DNA of 64,000 nucleotides from Cytobacillus purgationiresistens (GCF_030813235.1 NZ_JAUSUB010000008.1:62001-126000), one strand, 5' to 3'; positions 52,780 through 62,097 are shown, counted from the stretch's first letter. Numbers and translations are program-made. The notes: generated from the letters alone by a model not told the origin.

Positions 52780-52986
52780 TTAATTAACGTCATAACCTTG
52801 GTCATCGATCGTTTCTTTGATATCTTTAAGACTGACTGCAGATGAATCATAATTGACCTTCACTTGGCCATTTGCAAGATCTACAGCTACCTTGTCAACA
52901 CCCTTTAATTCTCCTACACTGCCTTCTACCGCTTTGACACAATGTCCACAAGTCATTCCAGTTACATTTAAAGTTACACTTTCCAT
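52780..52986 (-). CDS. copZ: Copper chaperone CopZ
   Basis: A 68-residue heavy-metal-associated domain protein, with VTGMTCGHCVKAVEGSVGEL holding the copper-binding CxxC. CopZ delivers Cu(I) to the N-terminal domains of CopA and to CsoR. AGGAGG precedes the ATG. It lies between csoR and copA in the same direction, as in Bacillus subtilis. Confidence 0.95.
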   Translation of the reverse strand: MESVTLNVTGMTCGHCVKAVEGSVGELKGVDKVAVDLANGQVKVNYDSSAVSLKDIKETIDDQGYDVN

Positions 52987-53000
52987 GCTATATATCCTCC

Positions 53001-53339
53001 TTATTTTTTCATTAATTTTTGAACGGTTATTAGAAACTCATCAAGGACTTCATCATCGCCTTCATGGATTCTTTCGACTACACAGCTTTTCAAATGGCCT
53101 TCAAGCAATAACTTCGCTACACTATTTAATGCAGATTGGGTCGCTGAGATTTGAGTGATCACATCATCACAATACGTGTCTTTTTCAATCAAACCTTTAA
53201 TTCCGCGAATCTGCCCTTCAATCCGATTTAAGCGAGTCACTAAGTTCTTCTTCACTTTATCTGAATGGTGACTTTGTCTATTAGAGGTTACCGTACAGGA
53301 TTCATTCTCATTTTCTTCTTGATCAAATTCAGCAGCCAT
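53001..53339 (-). CDS. csoR: Copper-sensing repressor CsoR
   Basis: A 112-residue DUF156 repressor that releases DNA on binding Cu(I). The copper ligands are the cysteine in TYCDDV, and the histidine and cysteine in GHLKSC, so unlike the protein at 36811-37071 this is a true copper sensor. A hydrophilic 25-residue N-terminal tail precedes the core. AAGGAGG lies before the ATG. A CsoR-like operator with an overlapping TATAAT lies upstream at 53366-53390. Confidence 0.94.
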   Translation of the reverse strand: MAAEFDQEENENESCTVTSNRQSHHSDKVKKNLVTRLNRIEGQIRGIKGLIEKDTYCDDVITQISATQSALNSVAKLLLEGHLKSCVVERIHEGDDEVLDEFLITVQKLMKK

Positions 53340-53365
53340 TGAATCACCTCCTTCACAACTTCATT

Positions 53366-53390
53366 ATATTATACCCCGGTACCCTATGTA
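53366..53390 (-). promoter_or_regulatory. Candidate CsoR operator and promoter of csoR-copZ
   Basis: On the minus strand ATAGGGTACCGGGGTATAAT contains paired GGGTA-type blocks that run into the -10 hexamer TATAAT. This fits repression by occlusion of the promoter. Confidence 0.6.
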
Positions 53391-53524
53391 AAGTGATTAA
53401 TTGATAAAAAATGATTAATATGTTCCAAAACTAAATGGACAGCACCTACTTGTCCTACCAAAATGCTTAGTATTTAAATAAATCATTTCATATATTCCTG
53501 TTAGATTCCAATATTTAGACTCAG

Positions 53525-53556
53525 AAACAGCCACCTTGGTTAAAAGGTGGCTGTTT
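53525..53556 (-). terminator. Intrinsic terminator of sspH
   Basis: AAACAGCCACCTT at 53525-53537 and AAGGTGGCTGTTT at 53544-53556 form a 13-bp stem just past the sspH stop codon. Confidence 0.75.
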
Positions 53557-53559
53557 TGT

Positions 53560-53742
53560 TCAAATCTCCTTCAAATCAGATACATCCACTTCAGTTCTCT
53601 CTTCTAAAGGGACTCCGCGTAAATGAACGGTGACCGTTCTGTCATCTTCATGCAATTGATCGACCCATACTGATGTTCCATTGTATTGCACTTTCACATC
53701 ACTTGTAGAAGACAGAATTTGCTTTAATCGTTTGGACTCCAT
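53560..53742 (-). CDS. sspH: H-type small acid-soluble spore protein
   Basis: A 60-residue protein: MESKRLKQILSSTSDVKVQY, then VWVDQLHEDDRTVTVHLR and ERTEVDVSDLKEI. It matches the SspH family, minor SASPs packed in the spore core under control of the forespore factor sigma-G. GAGGAG stands before the ATG. Its presence marks the organism as a spore former. Confidence 0.88.
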   Translation of the reverse strand: MESKRLKQILSSTSDVKVQYNGTSVWVDQLHEDDRTVTVHLRGVPLEERTEVDVSDLKEI

Positions 53743-53822
53743 TCGATCACACTCCTCAATAATATCTTTTTATTTTTTGAGAAGTTGGAGATATTATGCA
53801 CATTATCTTTAAAAAAGGATGA

Positions 53823-54218
53823 TTAATTAGGAGAGACAATTTCCACTTTCATTCGATCTGGGTCCTCGAAGAAAACAGCATAATGTTGTTCTCCGCCTGC
53901 AAAAGGATGATGATTTCTATATAAAATACTGACTCCTCTTTCCTCCAGCTTTGCGGTCATATGATTGACATGCTCTCTTGACTCTCCGTGAAAAGCAATA
54001 TGATTTAATCCGGTTCGGCCTCGATGGAAGGCTGTGGAAAGGAATCTATCCTCTGTTTGGACAAATACTAAGTAGGAATCACCCAGCTTCCAGCTCTTTC
54101 CCTTATCCCATTTTTGAAATGGTTTATATCCTAAATCTTCTAAAAGCCAGCTCCAAAATTCGATAGATTGCTGTAAATTCGATACATTTATTTCAAGATG
54201 ATGAATAAGTCCTTTCAA
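53823..54218 (-). CDS. VOC family protein (glyoxalase fold)
   Basis: A 131-residue vicinal-oxygen-chelate protein starting at TTG with GGAGG about nine bases upstream. HHLEINVSNLQQSIEFWSWLL, GLNHIAFHGES and HYAVFFEDPDRMKVEIVSP match the fold, and metal ligands (histidine in IHHLEINV, histidine in LNHIAF, glutamate in VEIV) are kept. Substrate could be an aldehyde adduct, an antibiotic such as fosfomycin or a catechol. The context gives no hint. Confidence 0.85.
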   Translation of the reverse strand: MKGLIHHLEINVSNLQQSIEFWSWLLEDLGYKPFQKWDKGKSWKLGDSYLVFVQTEDRFLSTAFHRGRTGLNHIAFHGESREHVNHMTAKLEERGVSILYRNHHPFAGGEQHYAVFFEDPDRMKVEIVSPN

Positions 54219-54359
54219 CTTTTATTACCTCCAAAAGAAATCAGGATGTTTTTATTATAATAAATATTCTATCTTTTTACTAATAGCTGCAGGTTGACGT
54301 TCTTGCCATCATTTTTTATACTGTTAAAGTTCAAATTTATGAAATTAGGTGGAACTATT

Positions 54360-55418
54360 ATGGATTTTGATATAAATTTTATTTCATTCTACGTTATCCA
54401 AGTAGAGGGCAAGGGAGACAAAACAAATAAATTCATAAAGCATTTTCAAACACTAGATCAAGAAGGATATGAACGCAGCGCACTAAAGGACTTTCTTGAT
54501 GGAGAGTTATTAAAAATATCTAAGCGAAAAGTAGAACGGCATCCTAAAACGGATCAAGCACCGACAAAAATCGGTCGCTTTATTGTTGAGCCTGGTCATG
54601 AACTCAACTCAAACCCTAACTATAATCTTTTTCATAAAGTTCGATTTGCGAAATCTATGGAGACTTTTAAGGAAGGAAATGAACAAATTGTTAATGCCTA
54701 TATTGATGCAGCAGCTGTCCGTGGAGGGGTCGTGTTAGTAGCGACAGCCAAATTACGAAAATACTTTGATGAACCATTTTTATTTATTATGAAATGCGAC
54801 TTCGAGCCAAAGGTGGCCACGATTTCAGATGAATCCACATTAATTCGAAATGTCGAAATGGCCATTACAACGAAAAATATGAAGTCTATCCAATACCCAT
54901 TTATGCCTGAAGAAGGCATGGTTGAAGAAGGTGAATTAAAAATTCACCAAGCCTCTCATGCACGCTACTTTGAGGATTTTTTAAAGTTTGTCGAATATGA
55001 AGACTCCATGCCTGTGATTATGAAATCCCAAGTAATGCATATGGTGCAAGAGCATGCGCAGGAAACCTTTGCTGATAATAGTGAGGAAATGCAGCAATTC
55101 GAGGAGTCATTAGAAATTTGGGAAGCGAGTGAAAAAAGGGAAATTCAAGAGCGCCTGGATACCCATCAAGTGATGGAAGCAGCAGCCCAAATCGTTGAAC
55201 ACACACCAGAGGCTGAGCTGAGAATGAAGATCGGCAACACCTCTGTTAAGGGTTTGCTTTCCGACTTTGGCGATCATGTTCATCTCGGAAAGATAAACGG
55301 ACGTTATGTATTATTAATTGAGTCCGAATCGATTGTGTTTGAAAAAGGGGTTTCACCAATCGAATTTCATAAACCTGATGATTTAACAGGAATTATTGAA
55401 AAAATCAACAATAAATAG
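54360..55418 (+). CDS. DUF3900 domain-containing protein
   Basis: A 352-residue soluble protein starting at the ATG at 54360 (MDFDINFISFYVIQVEGKG), with GGTGG seven bases upstream. It matches the DUF3900 family of Bacillus, whose function is unknown. KVRFAKSMETFKEGNEQIVNAY and the C-terminal NGRYVLLIESESIVFE are conserved stretches. It resembles nucleoid-associated proteins (NdpA-like) in parts, which is a weak impression only. The gene stands alone. Confidence 0.75.
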   Translation: MDFDINFISFYVIQVEGKGDKTNKFIKHFQTLDQEGYERSALKDFLDGELLKISKRKVERHPKTDQAPTKIGRFIVEPGHELNSNPNYNLFHKVRFAKSMETFKEGNEQIVNAYIDAAAVRGGVVLVATAKLRKYFDEPFLFIMKCDFEPKVATISDESTLIRNVEMAITTKNMKSIQYPFMPEEGMVEEGELKIHQASHARYFEDFLKFVEYEDSMPVIMKSQVMHMVQEHAQETFADNSEEMQQFEESLEIWEASEKREIQERLDTHQVMEAAAQIVEHTPEAELRMKIGNTSVKGLLSDFGDHVHLGKINGRYVLLIESESIVFEKGVSPIEFHKPDDLTGIIEKINNK

Positions 55419-55437
55419 TTTTTTCAAATGTAAAAAT

Positions 55438-55480
55438 GGACAATAAAGGCACAAGTGAAGAACACCGGCCTTTATTGTCC
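55438..55480. terminator. Bidirectional terminator
   Basis: GGACAATAAAGGC at 55438-55450 and GCCTTTATTGTCC at 55468-55480 form a 13-bp stem between two convergent genes, with T-rich DNA following on the plus strand. Confidence 0.75.
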
Positions 55481-55516
55481 AAGCTTTTTATTGTTTACGT
55501 TTTGGATTAGTACAAC

Positions 55517-56701
55517 TTACACACTAGTTAATTCATTCACCTGATCAAATGATAAAGCTGGACCAAAGAACTCAAAATGAATTTTCTCCTCCTCCACACC
55601 TAATTCAACCAAGCCCGAAATAACCGCTTTCATAAATAGCATCGGGCCGCATATATAGAAATCTGCGTCTTTCGTTATTATGCCTTCTAAGTCTTCCTTC
55701 GTTAATAACCCTTCAGTCTCTTCATATTTCACCTTTAAGGTTGCATTCGGCATCGCTTCAATTGAAGCGATGGCATCCTTTTTAAAAGCATGAACCTGTT
55801 CGTTTTTACACGCATGTACAAAGGTAACTTCACGGGTATGATTGTTTTCAGCCATGTCATTGAACATGCTCATTAATGGTGTAATGCCTACTCCACCGCT
55901 CAAAAGCACAACTGGGCTGGCTGAGTCAGTATTTAAAACAAAGTTGCCTGCAGGCGCACTCAAGCTTATTTCATCACCAATGTTGGCATGGTTATGAAGA
56001 TAATTTGATACTTTTCCTTTGTCTTCTTTCTTCACAGATATCCGTAAATAATCCTTCCCACTGGCATCTGATAAACTATATTGGCGATTGGAAGTATATT
56101 TGTCCTCTTCAGGCTTCACTTGTATAGTTACATACTGTCCCGATGAAAATGCTGGTAACTTCATACCCTCTTTCGGTTTTAAATAAAACGAGGTAATTAA
56201 TGCGCTTTCTTCGACCTTCCTCACAATAGTGAATGGTTTAAAACCTTTCCACCCACCCGGCTGGCCTTCTGAATGTTGATACATCCCATCCTCTACATCG
56301 ATAAATATTTGTGAAATGACATGATACGCTTCACCCCATGCGCCAATGATTTCTTCTGTTGCCGAATCTCCTAACACTTCTTCCATGGACGCTAAAAGAT
56401 GGTGCCCGACAATCGGGTAATGTTCCTTTTTCACACCTAAGCTGCGATGCTTGTGACTGATTTGTGTAACAGCAGGAACAAGCACTTCAAGTTGGTCTAC
56501 ATATTGGGCAGCAGCATAGAGCGTATTCGCTAAAGCAGTTTGTTGTCTGCCTTGCGCTTGATTCGCATGATTGAATATATTCAATAATTCCGGATGATGG
56601 TCAAATAACCTTTTATAAAAATGCTTCGTTATGTCCGTTCCTTTTGCTTCAAGTACAGGAACTGTAGATTTAATGATGTCAATTGTTTGCTGTGATAACA
56701 T
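55517..56701 (-). CDS. hmp: Flavohemoprotein, nitric oxide dioxygenase
   Basis: A 394-residue fusion of a globin (residues 1-138, proximal histidine in ISHKHRSLGVKKEHYPI) and a ferredoxin reductase-like module with RQYSLSD for FAD and the NAD motif LLSGGVGITPLMSMFN. It turns nitric oxide and O2 into nitrate and protects against nitrosative stress. AAGGAG precedes the ATG. NsrR is encoded divergently, and NsrR-like operators lie in the shared promoter region. Confidence 0.96.
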   Translation of the reverse strand: MLSQQTIDIIKSTVPVLEAKGTDITKHFYKRLFDHHPELLNIFNHANQAQGRQQTALANTLYAAAQYVDQLEVLVPAVTQISHKHRSLGVKKEHYPIVGHHLLASMEEVLGDSATEEIIGAWGEAYHVISQIFIDVEDGMYQHSEGQPGGWKGFKPFTIVRKVEESALITSFYLKPKEGMKLPAFSSGQYVTIQVKPEEDKYTSNRQYSLSDASGKDYLRISVKKEDKGKVSNYLHNHANIGDEISLSAPAGNFVLNTDSASPVVLLSGGVGITPLMSMFNDMAENNHTREVTFVHACKNEQVHAFKKDAIASIEAMPNATLKVKYEETEGLLTKEDLEGIITKDADFYICGPMLFMKAVISGLVELGVEEEKIHFEFFGPALSFDQVNELTSV

Positions 56702-56725
56702 TGAAGTCCACTCCTTAGCAGAAAT

Positions 56726-56795
56726 AAGATATATTTTAAATACTTCTTTAAGTTAAACTCTTTATAAGTTAAAAGCAATATTTAAAATACATCTT
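56726..56795. promoter_or_regulatory. NsrR-like operators in the hmp-nsrR interval
   Basis: AAGATATATTTTAAATACTT (56726-56745) and AATATTTAAAATACATCTT (56777-56795) are similar AT-rich inverted sites with AAGATGTATT / AATACATCTT arms, as in NsrR-regulated promoters of Bacillus. They suggest repression of hmp until NO destroys the NsrR cluster. Confidence 0.6.
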
Positions 56796-56875
56796 TAGAA
56801 AAGTTGTCACTTTTTGTTCTAATGCTGTTCACAATGTATAATAGAGTTAATGATTAAACTAAGGTGAGGATAGAC

Positions 56876-57319
56876 ATGAGGTTAACAAATTACACCGATT
56901 ATTCATTGCGCGTGTTAATTTACTTATCAACAACAACCGATACATCAAAGCTTTCAAATATTAAAGAAATAGCTCATGCATATGGAATCTCGAAGAATCA
57001 TTTAATGAAAGTCATTTATCAGCTTGGTAAAAATGGGTATATTGAAACCATCAGAGGAAGAAACGGCGGTATTCGACTTGCACTTGACCCATCTCAAATC
57101 AATATTGGTGAGGTCGTAAGAAAAACAGAGGAAGATTTTCATTTAGTTGAATGCTTTGATCCCGAAAACAATCACTGTGTAATATCACCTGTTTGCGGGC
57201 TTCGCCATGTTTTAAATAGTGCATTACAAGCCTATTTAAGCGTGTTAGATGAAGTCACACTCGATGATATTTCAAAAAACAGGCCAGCACTGACAGACTT
57301 ATTCCAGTCGACTAAATAA
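56876..57319 (+). CDS. nsrR: Nitric oxide-sensing repressor NsrR (Rrf2 family)
   Basis: A 147-residue Rrf2 protein with the winged helix LTNYTDYSLRVLIYL and IKEIAHAYGISKNHLMKVIYQL, and the three iron-sulfur cysteines in ECFDPENNHCVISPVCGLRH. NsrR binds a 4Fe-4S cluster that NO dismantles. AAGGTGAGG stands about seven bases before the ATG at 56876. It is divergent from hmp, its usual target. Confidence 0.94.
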   Translation: MRLTNYTDYSLRVLIYLSTTTDTSKLSNIKEIAHAYGISKNHLMKVIYQLGKNGYIETIRGRNGGIRLALDPSQINIGEVVRKTEEDFHLVECFDPENNHCVISPVCGLRHVLNSALQAYLSVLDEVTLDDISKNRPALTDLFQSTK

Positions 57320-57323
57320 ATTT

Positions 57324-57355
57324 AAAAGCCGTTTAGGGGCTCCCAAACGGCTTTT
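57324..57355 (+). terminator. Intrinsic terminator of nsrR
   Basis: AAAAGCCGTTT at 57324-57334 and AAACGGCTTTT at 57345-57355 form an 11-bp stem followed by TTTT. Confidence 0.85.
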
Positions 57356-57419
57356 TACAACATTTTTCCAAAAAAGAAAAGAGTAATCATTTGATTACTC
57401 TTCTTACAAGTTATATAAT

Positions 57420-57623
57420 TCATTTAGAATATATGCTATTATTGTTCACAACTTGTAGTTCTTTTATATTCTCGACCATTTCGCTGCTGCATATTGGACA
57501 TTTAGGTGTACTTTTAAAGTTATCCCGTATCCAAGCATTACAAGTTTCTGATGAACATTCCCAAACCTTAATCTCTTCAGTCTTGATCTCTTCCATGTTC
57601 TTTCTTCCAAATCCCATTGCCAT
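57420..57623 (-). CDS. YdjO-like cold-inducible protein
   Basis: A 67-residue protein with two cysteine pairs (WECSSETCNAW and PKCPICSSEMVE) that probably bind zinc. It resembles the YdjO-like cold-inducible family of Bacillus. AGGAGGTG lies seven bases before the ATG. The family function is unknown. It stands between the nsrR terminator and a DUF6509 gene. Confidence 0.8.
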   Translation of the reverse strand: MAMGFGRKNMEEIKTEEIKVWECSSETCNAWIRDNFKSTPKCPICSSEMVENIKELQVVNNNSIYSK

Positions 57624-57924
57624 CTAAAGGCACCTCCTAGAGAGTAGAACACTGCTTCAACAAAATAAAAATCACCCGTCATATATAGCGAATAAATACA
57701 TGCCTATATAACAAGTGTACTCAGAATTATATTTTTATTTATGTAATTAGTATATCACATTGTCATTAATATGTCAAAATTGGAATAGGAAATCATTTTC
57801 CGTTATGAAATGATTGTTCCAAGAATATTTTTAATAAAAATATAAAAAAAGATAATACTTTCATATTTTATTGAGAAAAGTGTATAATAGGTTAGTTATG
57901 GTACATAAGGAAAGGGTGAATAAT

Positions 57925-58209
57925 ATGGATATCTCCAGTTTTACAGCGGAAGAGATTAAAGACCCAACAGGTATTCTTACAGGGAAAAGATATGAATTCT
58001 TTTTAGATATTGATGTGGATGAAGATGATGAGCTATACTCAGACCAAGGTATTCGTCTCCGCGTCCTTTATTATAAAGGCGAAGAAGATGAAAAAATCTT
58101 AAATTATCATTTTCAAGACAACGCTACAAAAAGTATATTAGATTTCGCTTTAGATGAAGAAGAAGAAATCATCATCGGCAAATTTTGCAAGGCACAATTA
58201 GCAGAATAG
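57925..58209 (+). CDS. DUF6509-like acidic small protein
   Basis: A 94-residue acidic protein: MDISSFTAEEIKDPTGILTG, then KRYEFFLDIDVDEDDELYSD and a C-terminal DEEEEIIIGKFCKAQLAE. I place it with the DUF6509 family of Bacillus, at moderate certainty. AAAGGG precedes the ATG at 57925. The function is unknown; the negative charge is its most obvious feature. Confidence 0.7.
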   Translation: MDISSFTAEEIKDPTGILTGKRYEFFLDIDVDEDDELYSDQGIRLRVLYYKGEEDEKILNYHFQDNATKSILDFALDEEEEIIIGKFCKAQLAE

Positions 58210-58216
58210 AATGAAC

Positions 58217-58280
58217 AAAGAGCCTGGAAATGATCCCAAGCTCTTTATAGCCAGCTGGGTTGCCTAAAAACATCCCAGCT
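58217..58280 (+). terminator. Tandem terminator hairpins of the DUF6509 gene
   Basis: A first hairpin (AAAGAGC 58217-58223 / GCTCTTT 58240-58246) is followed by AGCTGGG (58253-58259) / CCCAGCT (58274-58280) and then a T-rich run. The second also faces the convergent gene. Confidence 0.7.
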
Positions 58281-58288
58281 TTTCTTTT

Positions 58289-58699
58289 TTATAGCTCTAT
58301 GTCTTTACCCTCTTCAATAATATGAAACATTAAATGTGCTAAATGATGAATAGGTCCGTAAACTTCTTCTTCTTCTTCGTCTTCCCTTTCTTCATTTTCC
58401 TCATTGAATTCCAGGTCATTTAAGTGTAAAGCTGTAAATTGATAAAAATCTTTTAAATCGAAGCTGTAGCAAGCATTCGGATCTTCCTCTTCTCCTTCAT
58501 AATGGAGAACCATATAAGATTCCGTACCTTCTGTATCTACCCCATCGAAATAAACGAAAAAGCCAATATTTGTATCAAGTTCGAACAAATGTCTTGTCCC
58601 GCCTTCAGTTACACGTTCAAAATCATCTTCAGATAGTTTCGTTACATTCATCGTTTCTACTTGATCTTCTTTATGGAAGTTAACTGTAAATTGTTTCAT
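58289..58699 (-). CDS. Hypothetical acidic protein
   Basis: A 136-residue, very acidic protein (MKQFTVNFHKEDQVETMNVT, and a run ENEEREDEEEEEVYGP near 105-120). I do not recognise a family. A GAGGGAGA site stands before two adjacent ATGs (58702, 58699); spacing favours the second. No cysteine-rich or membrane region. It converges with the DUF6509 gene. Confidence 0.65.
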   Translation of the reverse strand: MKQFTVNFHKEDQVETMNVTKLSEDDFERVTEGGTRHLFELDTNIGFFVYFDGVDTEGTESYMVLHYEGEEEDPNACYSFDLKDFYQFTALHLNDLEFNEENEEREDEEEEEVYGPIHHLAHLMFHIIEEGKDIEL

Positions 58700-58856
58700 C
58701 ATTCTCCCTCACTTTCTAACTGATAATAGCATACTTATGCTTATATTCCTATTATTACCCTCTTCTATGTAATGAAACATTCCATTAGAAAATAAAGCTA
58801 TCTACTTTCACAAACTTTCGTTAAAATGATTCTGTAATGGAAAAGGAGTGAGTCTC

Positions 58857-59681
58857 TTGCTAACTAATAGAAAAATGAATGAGATTATTGCTTTAAAAGA
58901 AATATGTGAAGGTAAGGATGGCTATAATTTAAAACTCAACTTAGAAATGGTCTCTTCACGGAAATCTGATAATAAATTAGACTATTTCGCTTATGAAGAA
59001 GAATTAGTAGGCTATCTTGGTTTATACCGTTTTGGAAAAAAGTTTGAACTATGCGGCATGGTACATCCCAACCATCGCAAGAAAGGCATTTTCACAAGAT
59101 TATTTAACCAAGCTAGACAAACCTTCCTTGATGCAGAAGAACTCTTATTTAACTTTCCTGCAGCATCTGATTCGGGAAAAGCCTTTACTGAATCACAGCC
59201 TTGTCAATATGCTTTTACCGAATTTGAAATGAAATGCACACAAAGAACACGATCACAGCCAAAAGAAAAAATTCTTTTATTAGAAGCCAAGAACGATGAC
59301 TTATCTCTTATACAAAAGCTCGATGTTCTTTGCTTCAACTTATCTGAAGAAGATGCCTATTTAATGAATCAAGAAAGAATGAATACACCGGAAAATACAT
59401 TATATACCATCTGTTATGAGGATAAAAAGATAGGAAAAGTCCGATTGCAGCGGTTATCGACCGAAACTTGGATTTATGGGTTTGCAATACATCCAGAATA
59501 TCAAGGTAAAGGGATTGGCAGAAGTGTGTTAACACATATTGCAAATAGTGAAGGTCAGGATAAATCCATACACTTAGAGGTAGAGGCTAACAATGAGCAT
59601 GCGTTGCGACTGTATAAAGATGTTGGATTTGAAATCGTCGGAGAACAAGCATATTATACCTTTGATTTAAAAACACTTTGA
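58857..59681 (+). CDS. GNAT family N-acetyltransferase (two GNAT modules)
   Basis: A 274-residue protein with two acetyltransferase modules in tandem. The first has the acetyl-CoA loop VHPNHRKKGIFTRLFNQA, the second AIHPEYQGKGIGRSVLTHIA. The second looks fully conserved. The TTG start at 58857 has AAGGAG eight bases upstream. Tandem GNATs of this type often act on small amines or protein N-termini. The substrate is unknown. Confidence 0.88.
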   Translation: MLTNRKMNEIIALKEICEGKDGYNLKLNLEMVSSRKSDNKLDYFAYEEELVGYLGLYRFGKKFELCGMVHPNHRKKGIFTRLFNQARQTFLDAEELLFNFPAASDSGKAFTESQPCQYAFTEFEMKCTQRTRSQPKEKILLLEAKNDDLSLIQKLDVLCFNLSEEDAYLMNQERMNTPENTLYTICYEDKKIGKVRLQRLSTETWIYGFAIHPEYQGKGIGRSVLTHIANSEGQDKSIHLEVEANNEHALRLYKDVGFEIVGEQAYYTFDLKTL

Positions 59682-59740
59682 TACCCATTAGCATTAAGTC
59701 TCATTTGACATGACCTCTGCTAATACTGGATATAAACAAG

Positions 59741-59769
59741 AAAAAGCCCCTTTTAATTAGGGGCTTTTT
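59741..59769. terminator. Bidirectional terminator
   Basis: AAAAAGCCCC at 59741-59750 and GGGGCTTTTT at 59760-59769 form a 10-bp stem with A- and T-runs on both sides. It ends both the GNAT gene and the convergent cold-shock gene. Confidence 0.9.
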
Positions 59770-59775
59770 CATCAA

Positions 59776-59976
59776 TTATGCTTTTGTAACGTTTACAGCT
59801 TGAGGCCCGCGTTGTCCCTCTTCTATATCAAAACTCACTTCTTGACCTTCGTCAAGAGTTTTGAATCCATCAGTTTGAATAGCTGAAAAGTGTACAAATA
59901 CGTCGTCTCCGCCTTCTACTTCTATGAAGCCAAAGCCTTTTTCTGAGTTAAACCATTTTACTTTACCAGTTGCCAT
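59776..59976 (-). CDS. Cold shock protein
   Basis: A 66-residue single cold-shock domain: [20 protein letters not shown] (RNP1) and [15 protein letters not shown] (RNP2), with the aromatic residues kept. It binds single-stranded RNA and DNA and acts as an RNA chaperone. AGGAGG precedes the ATG. It lies just downstream of cshA in the same direction. A close paralogue is on the other side of cshA. Confidence 0.95.
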   Translation of the reverse strand: MATGKVKWFNSEKGFGFIEVEGGDDVFVHFSAIQTDGFKTLDEGQEVSFDIEEGQRGPQAVNVTKA

Positions 59977-60062
59977 TTTTTCTTTTCCTCCTAATAATCA
60001 TAAATCACAAGAAAATGATTTCCTGCATTTACTAATATGTCACATTTCCAAAGATTTTATAA

Positions 60063-61562
60063 TCATTTACTGTTATTTCTTGGTCTTCTTCTTTCTCTGC
60101 TGCCACTTTCACTGCGTTCGCCTCTGCCGTTTCTGTCTCTGCCGCCGTCTCTGCGATCACGTCCACCTCTTGAACGGTCTCCACCACCAAAACGCTTGCG
60201 GTCACGGCCACCACCGCCACTACCGCCGCCTTTAGGTTTTCTCGCACGCAGTGGTTCAACTGCTGTGATTTTAACAGGAGTAACATCAGGATCTTTTGTC
60301 AACAGCTTAAGTGCTGCTGCAAGCAGAGTAACTGAATCTGTGTCTTCAAGCAGATTTTCAGCAATGCGTTTATAATCATTGTAAGCATTTTTTTCGATCG
60401 TTTCCATTAAACGATTGATTGTCGCTTGCTGATTACCAGCCAGTACGTCTTTAATCGACGGAACTGGTTGCTTGTTCATCTTCGTTTTCGTTACACTTTC
60501 AATGATTTTCAAATGATCGATTTCTCTTGGTGAAACAAAAGTGATTGCTAAGCCTTTGTTACCAGCACGGCCAGTACGGCCAATTCTGTGTACATAGCTT
60601 TCTGGATCTTGTGGAATATCAAAGTTATATACATGTGATACACCAGAAATATCAAGTCCACGAGCAGCTACATCTGTCGCTACCATAATTTCAATTGTTT
60701 GATCTTTAAAGCGGCGGATAACTTGATCACGTTTTGCTTGAGGAATATCGCCATGAATTCCTTCTGCAGAATAACCGCGTTTAATTAAACCTTCTACAAC
60801 TTCATCTACACGGCGTTTAGTACGGCCAAAAACGATAGCTAATTCTGGAGATTGAATATCCAACAAGCTGCAAAGCACATCAAATTTTTGCTTTTCATGT
60901 ACTTCTATATAAGTTTGTTCAATATTTTTCACTGTCAGTTCTTTCGACTTAACTTTAACAACTTCAGGCTCATGCATGAATTTCTCTGCTAGTGACTGAA
61001 TTCTTTTTGGCATTGTCGCTGAGAAAAGAAGGGTTTGTCTTTCACCTTCAATTTCACTAAGGATTCTTTCAATATCCTCAATGAATCCCATGTTAAGCAT
61101 TTCATCTGCTTCATCAAGGATAACAGTTTTAATGGTGCCTAGGCGAATTGTTTTTCTTTCAATATGGTCAATTAGACGACCAGGTGTTGCAGCAATGATT
61201 TGCGGTCTGTTTTTCAAGGCACGAATTTGACGGCCGATATCCTGCCCGCCATAAATCGGTAATGTACGAATTCCTTTAACTTGACCAATACGGTTTAATT
61301 CCTCTGCTACCTGAACAGCAAGTTCACGTGTAGGTGCAAGTACTAACCCTTGAATACCGTCTTCTTTTACGATTTTTTCTAAAAGCGGTACACCGAATGC
61401 TGTTGTTTTCCCTGTACCTGTTTGAGCTTGCCCGATCATATCTTTCCCTTGAAGAGCAATTGGAAGCGCCTGTGCCTGGATTGGTGTAGGCTCTTCAAAC
61501 CCCATATTTGATAATGCTTTTTCTAGCTCACTACTTAGTCCAAAATCTGAAAAATTTGCCAA
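60063..61562 (-). CDS. cshA: DEAD-box RNA helicase CshA
   Basis: A 499-residue ATP-dependent RNA helicase. All motifs are present: [52 protein letters not shown] and [12 protein letters not shown]-terminal 110-residue tail ends in a glycine/arginine-rich stretch ([15 protein letters not shown]) that binds RNA. CshA belongs to the RNA degradosome and supports cold growth, which fits its position between two cold shock genes. Start is TTG with GGAGG about nine bases upstream. Confidence 0.95.
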   Translation of the reverse strand: MANFSDFGLSSELEKALSNMGFEEPTPIQAQALPIALQGKDMIGQAQTGTGKTTAFGVPLLEKIVKEDGIQGLVLAPTRELAVQVAEELNRIGQVKGIRTLPIYGGQDIGRQIRALKNRPQIIAATPGRLIDHIERKTIRLGTIKTVILDEADEMLNMGFIEDIERILSEIEGERQTLLFSATMPKRIQSLAEKFMHEPEVVKVKSKELTVKNIEQTYIEVHEKQKFDVLCSLLDIQSPELAIVFGRTKRRVDEVVEGLIKRGYSAEGIHGDIPQAKRDQVIRRFKDQTIEIMVATDVAARGLDISGVSHVYNFDIPQDPESYVHRIGRTGRAGNKGLAITFVSPREIDHLKIIESVTKTKMNKQPVPSIKDVLAGNQQATINRLMETIEKNAYNDYKRIAENLLEDTDSVTLLAAALKLLTKDPDVTPVKITAVEPLRARKPKGGGSGGGGRDRKRFGGGDRSRGGRDRRDGGRDRNGRGERSESGSRERRRPRNNSK

Positions 61563-61853
61563 AATAATATTTCCTCCTTATATCTCACTGATTCAAAGTC
61601 ATTTTCATTATTAATTCACTTATTATGAGTCTTTCCAGTTTGCTTCTCTTTTTAACATTTCCTTCATATAAACTTTCAAACATAATATCCATTAATGGAA
61701 AAGAGCATACAATATGCGCACATGGAAGGAGTCTGTATTTAATATTCCCGAAAAGGATAATTGGATGGAATCGCTTTTGAGGAACGAATGAAGTACAAAG
61801 CGGAGTGTGATACACTTTAATCGCATTACCAACCGCATGAATTAACATAAAAA
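61563..61853. other. Region between csp and cshA, no gene supported
   Basis: About 290 bases. A frame of 92 codons on the minus strand has no ribosome binding site and ends in the csp terminator, so I do not accept it. The cshA promoter should lie here, but no clear pair of hexamers stands out. Confidence 0.5.
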
Positions 61854-61881
61854 GGTGATGCATGATTTGACATGCATCACC
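61854..61881 (-). terminator. Intrinsic terminator of the upstream cold-shock gene
   Basis: GGTGATGCATG at 61854-61864 and CATGCATCACC at 61871-61881 form a perfect 11-bp stem with a 6-base loop. On the minus strand T5 follows. Confidence 0.9.
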
Positions 61882-61896
61882 TCATTTTAAGCATTA

Positions 61897-62097
61897 TTAT
61901 GCTTTAACTACGTTAGCAGCTTGAGGTCCACGGTTACCTTCAACGATTTCGAAAGTTACGTCTTGACCTTCTTCTAGAGTTTTGAAACCGTCAGTTTGGA
62001 TAGCGCTGAAATGTACGAATACATCTTGCCCTTCTGCTGATTCGATGAAACCAAAACCTTTTTCTGCGTTAAACCATTTTACTTTACCGTTGTTCAT
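61897..62097 (-). CDS. Cold shock protein (second paralogue)
   Basis: A 66-residue cold-shock domain protein ([20 protein letters not shown] and [20 protein letters not shown]) nearly identical in its RNA-binding core to the copy at 59776-59976. I chose the ATG at 62097, with GGAGG seven bases upstream; a longer frame begins at 62124. A TATAAT-like box lies at 62137-62142 on the minus strand. It has its own strong terminator, so it is transcribed alone, and could be induced by cold through its leader. Confidence 0.95.
   Translation of the reverse strand: MNNGKVKWFNAEKGFGFIESAEGQDVFVHFSAIQTDGFKTLEEGQDVTFEIVEGNRGPQAANVVKA

Noticed and set aside
61585-61863. 92-codon ORF on the minus strand upstream of cshA
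   Set aside because: No ribosome binding site, no recognisable product, and it begins inside the terminator hairpin of the upstream cold-shock gene.
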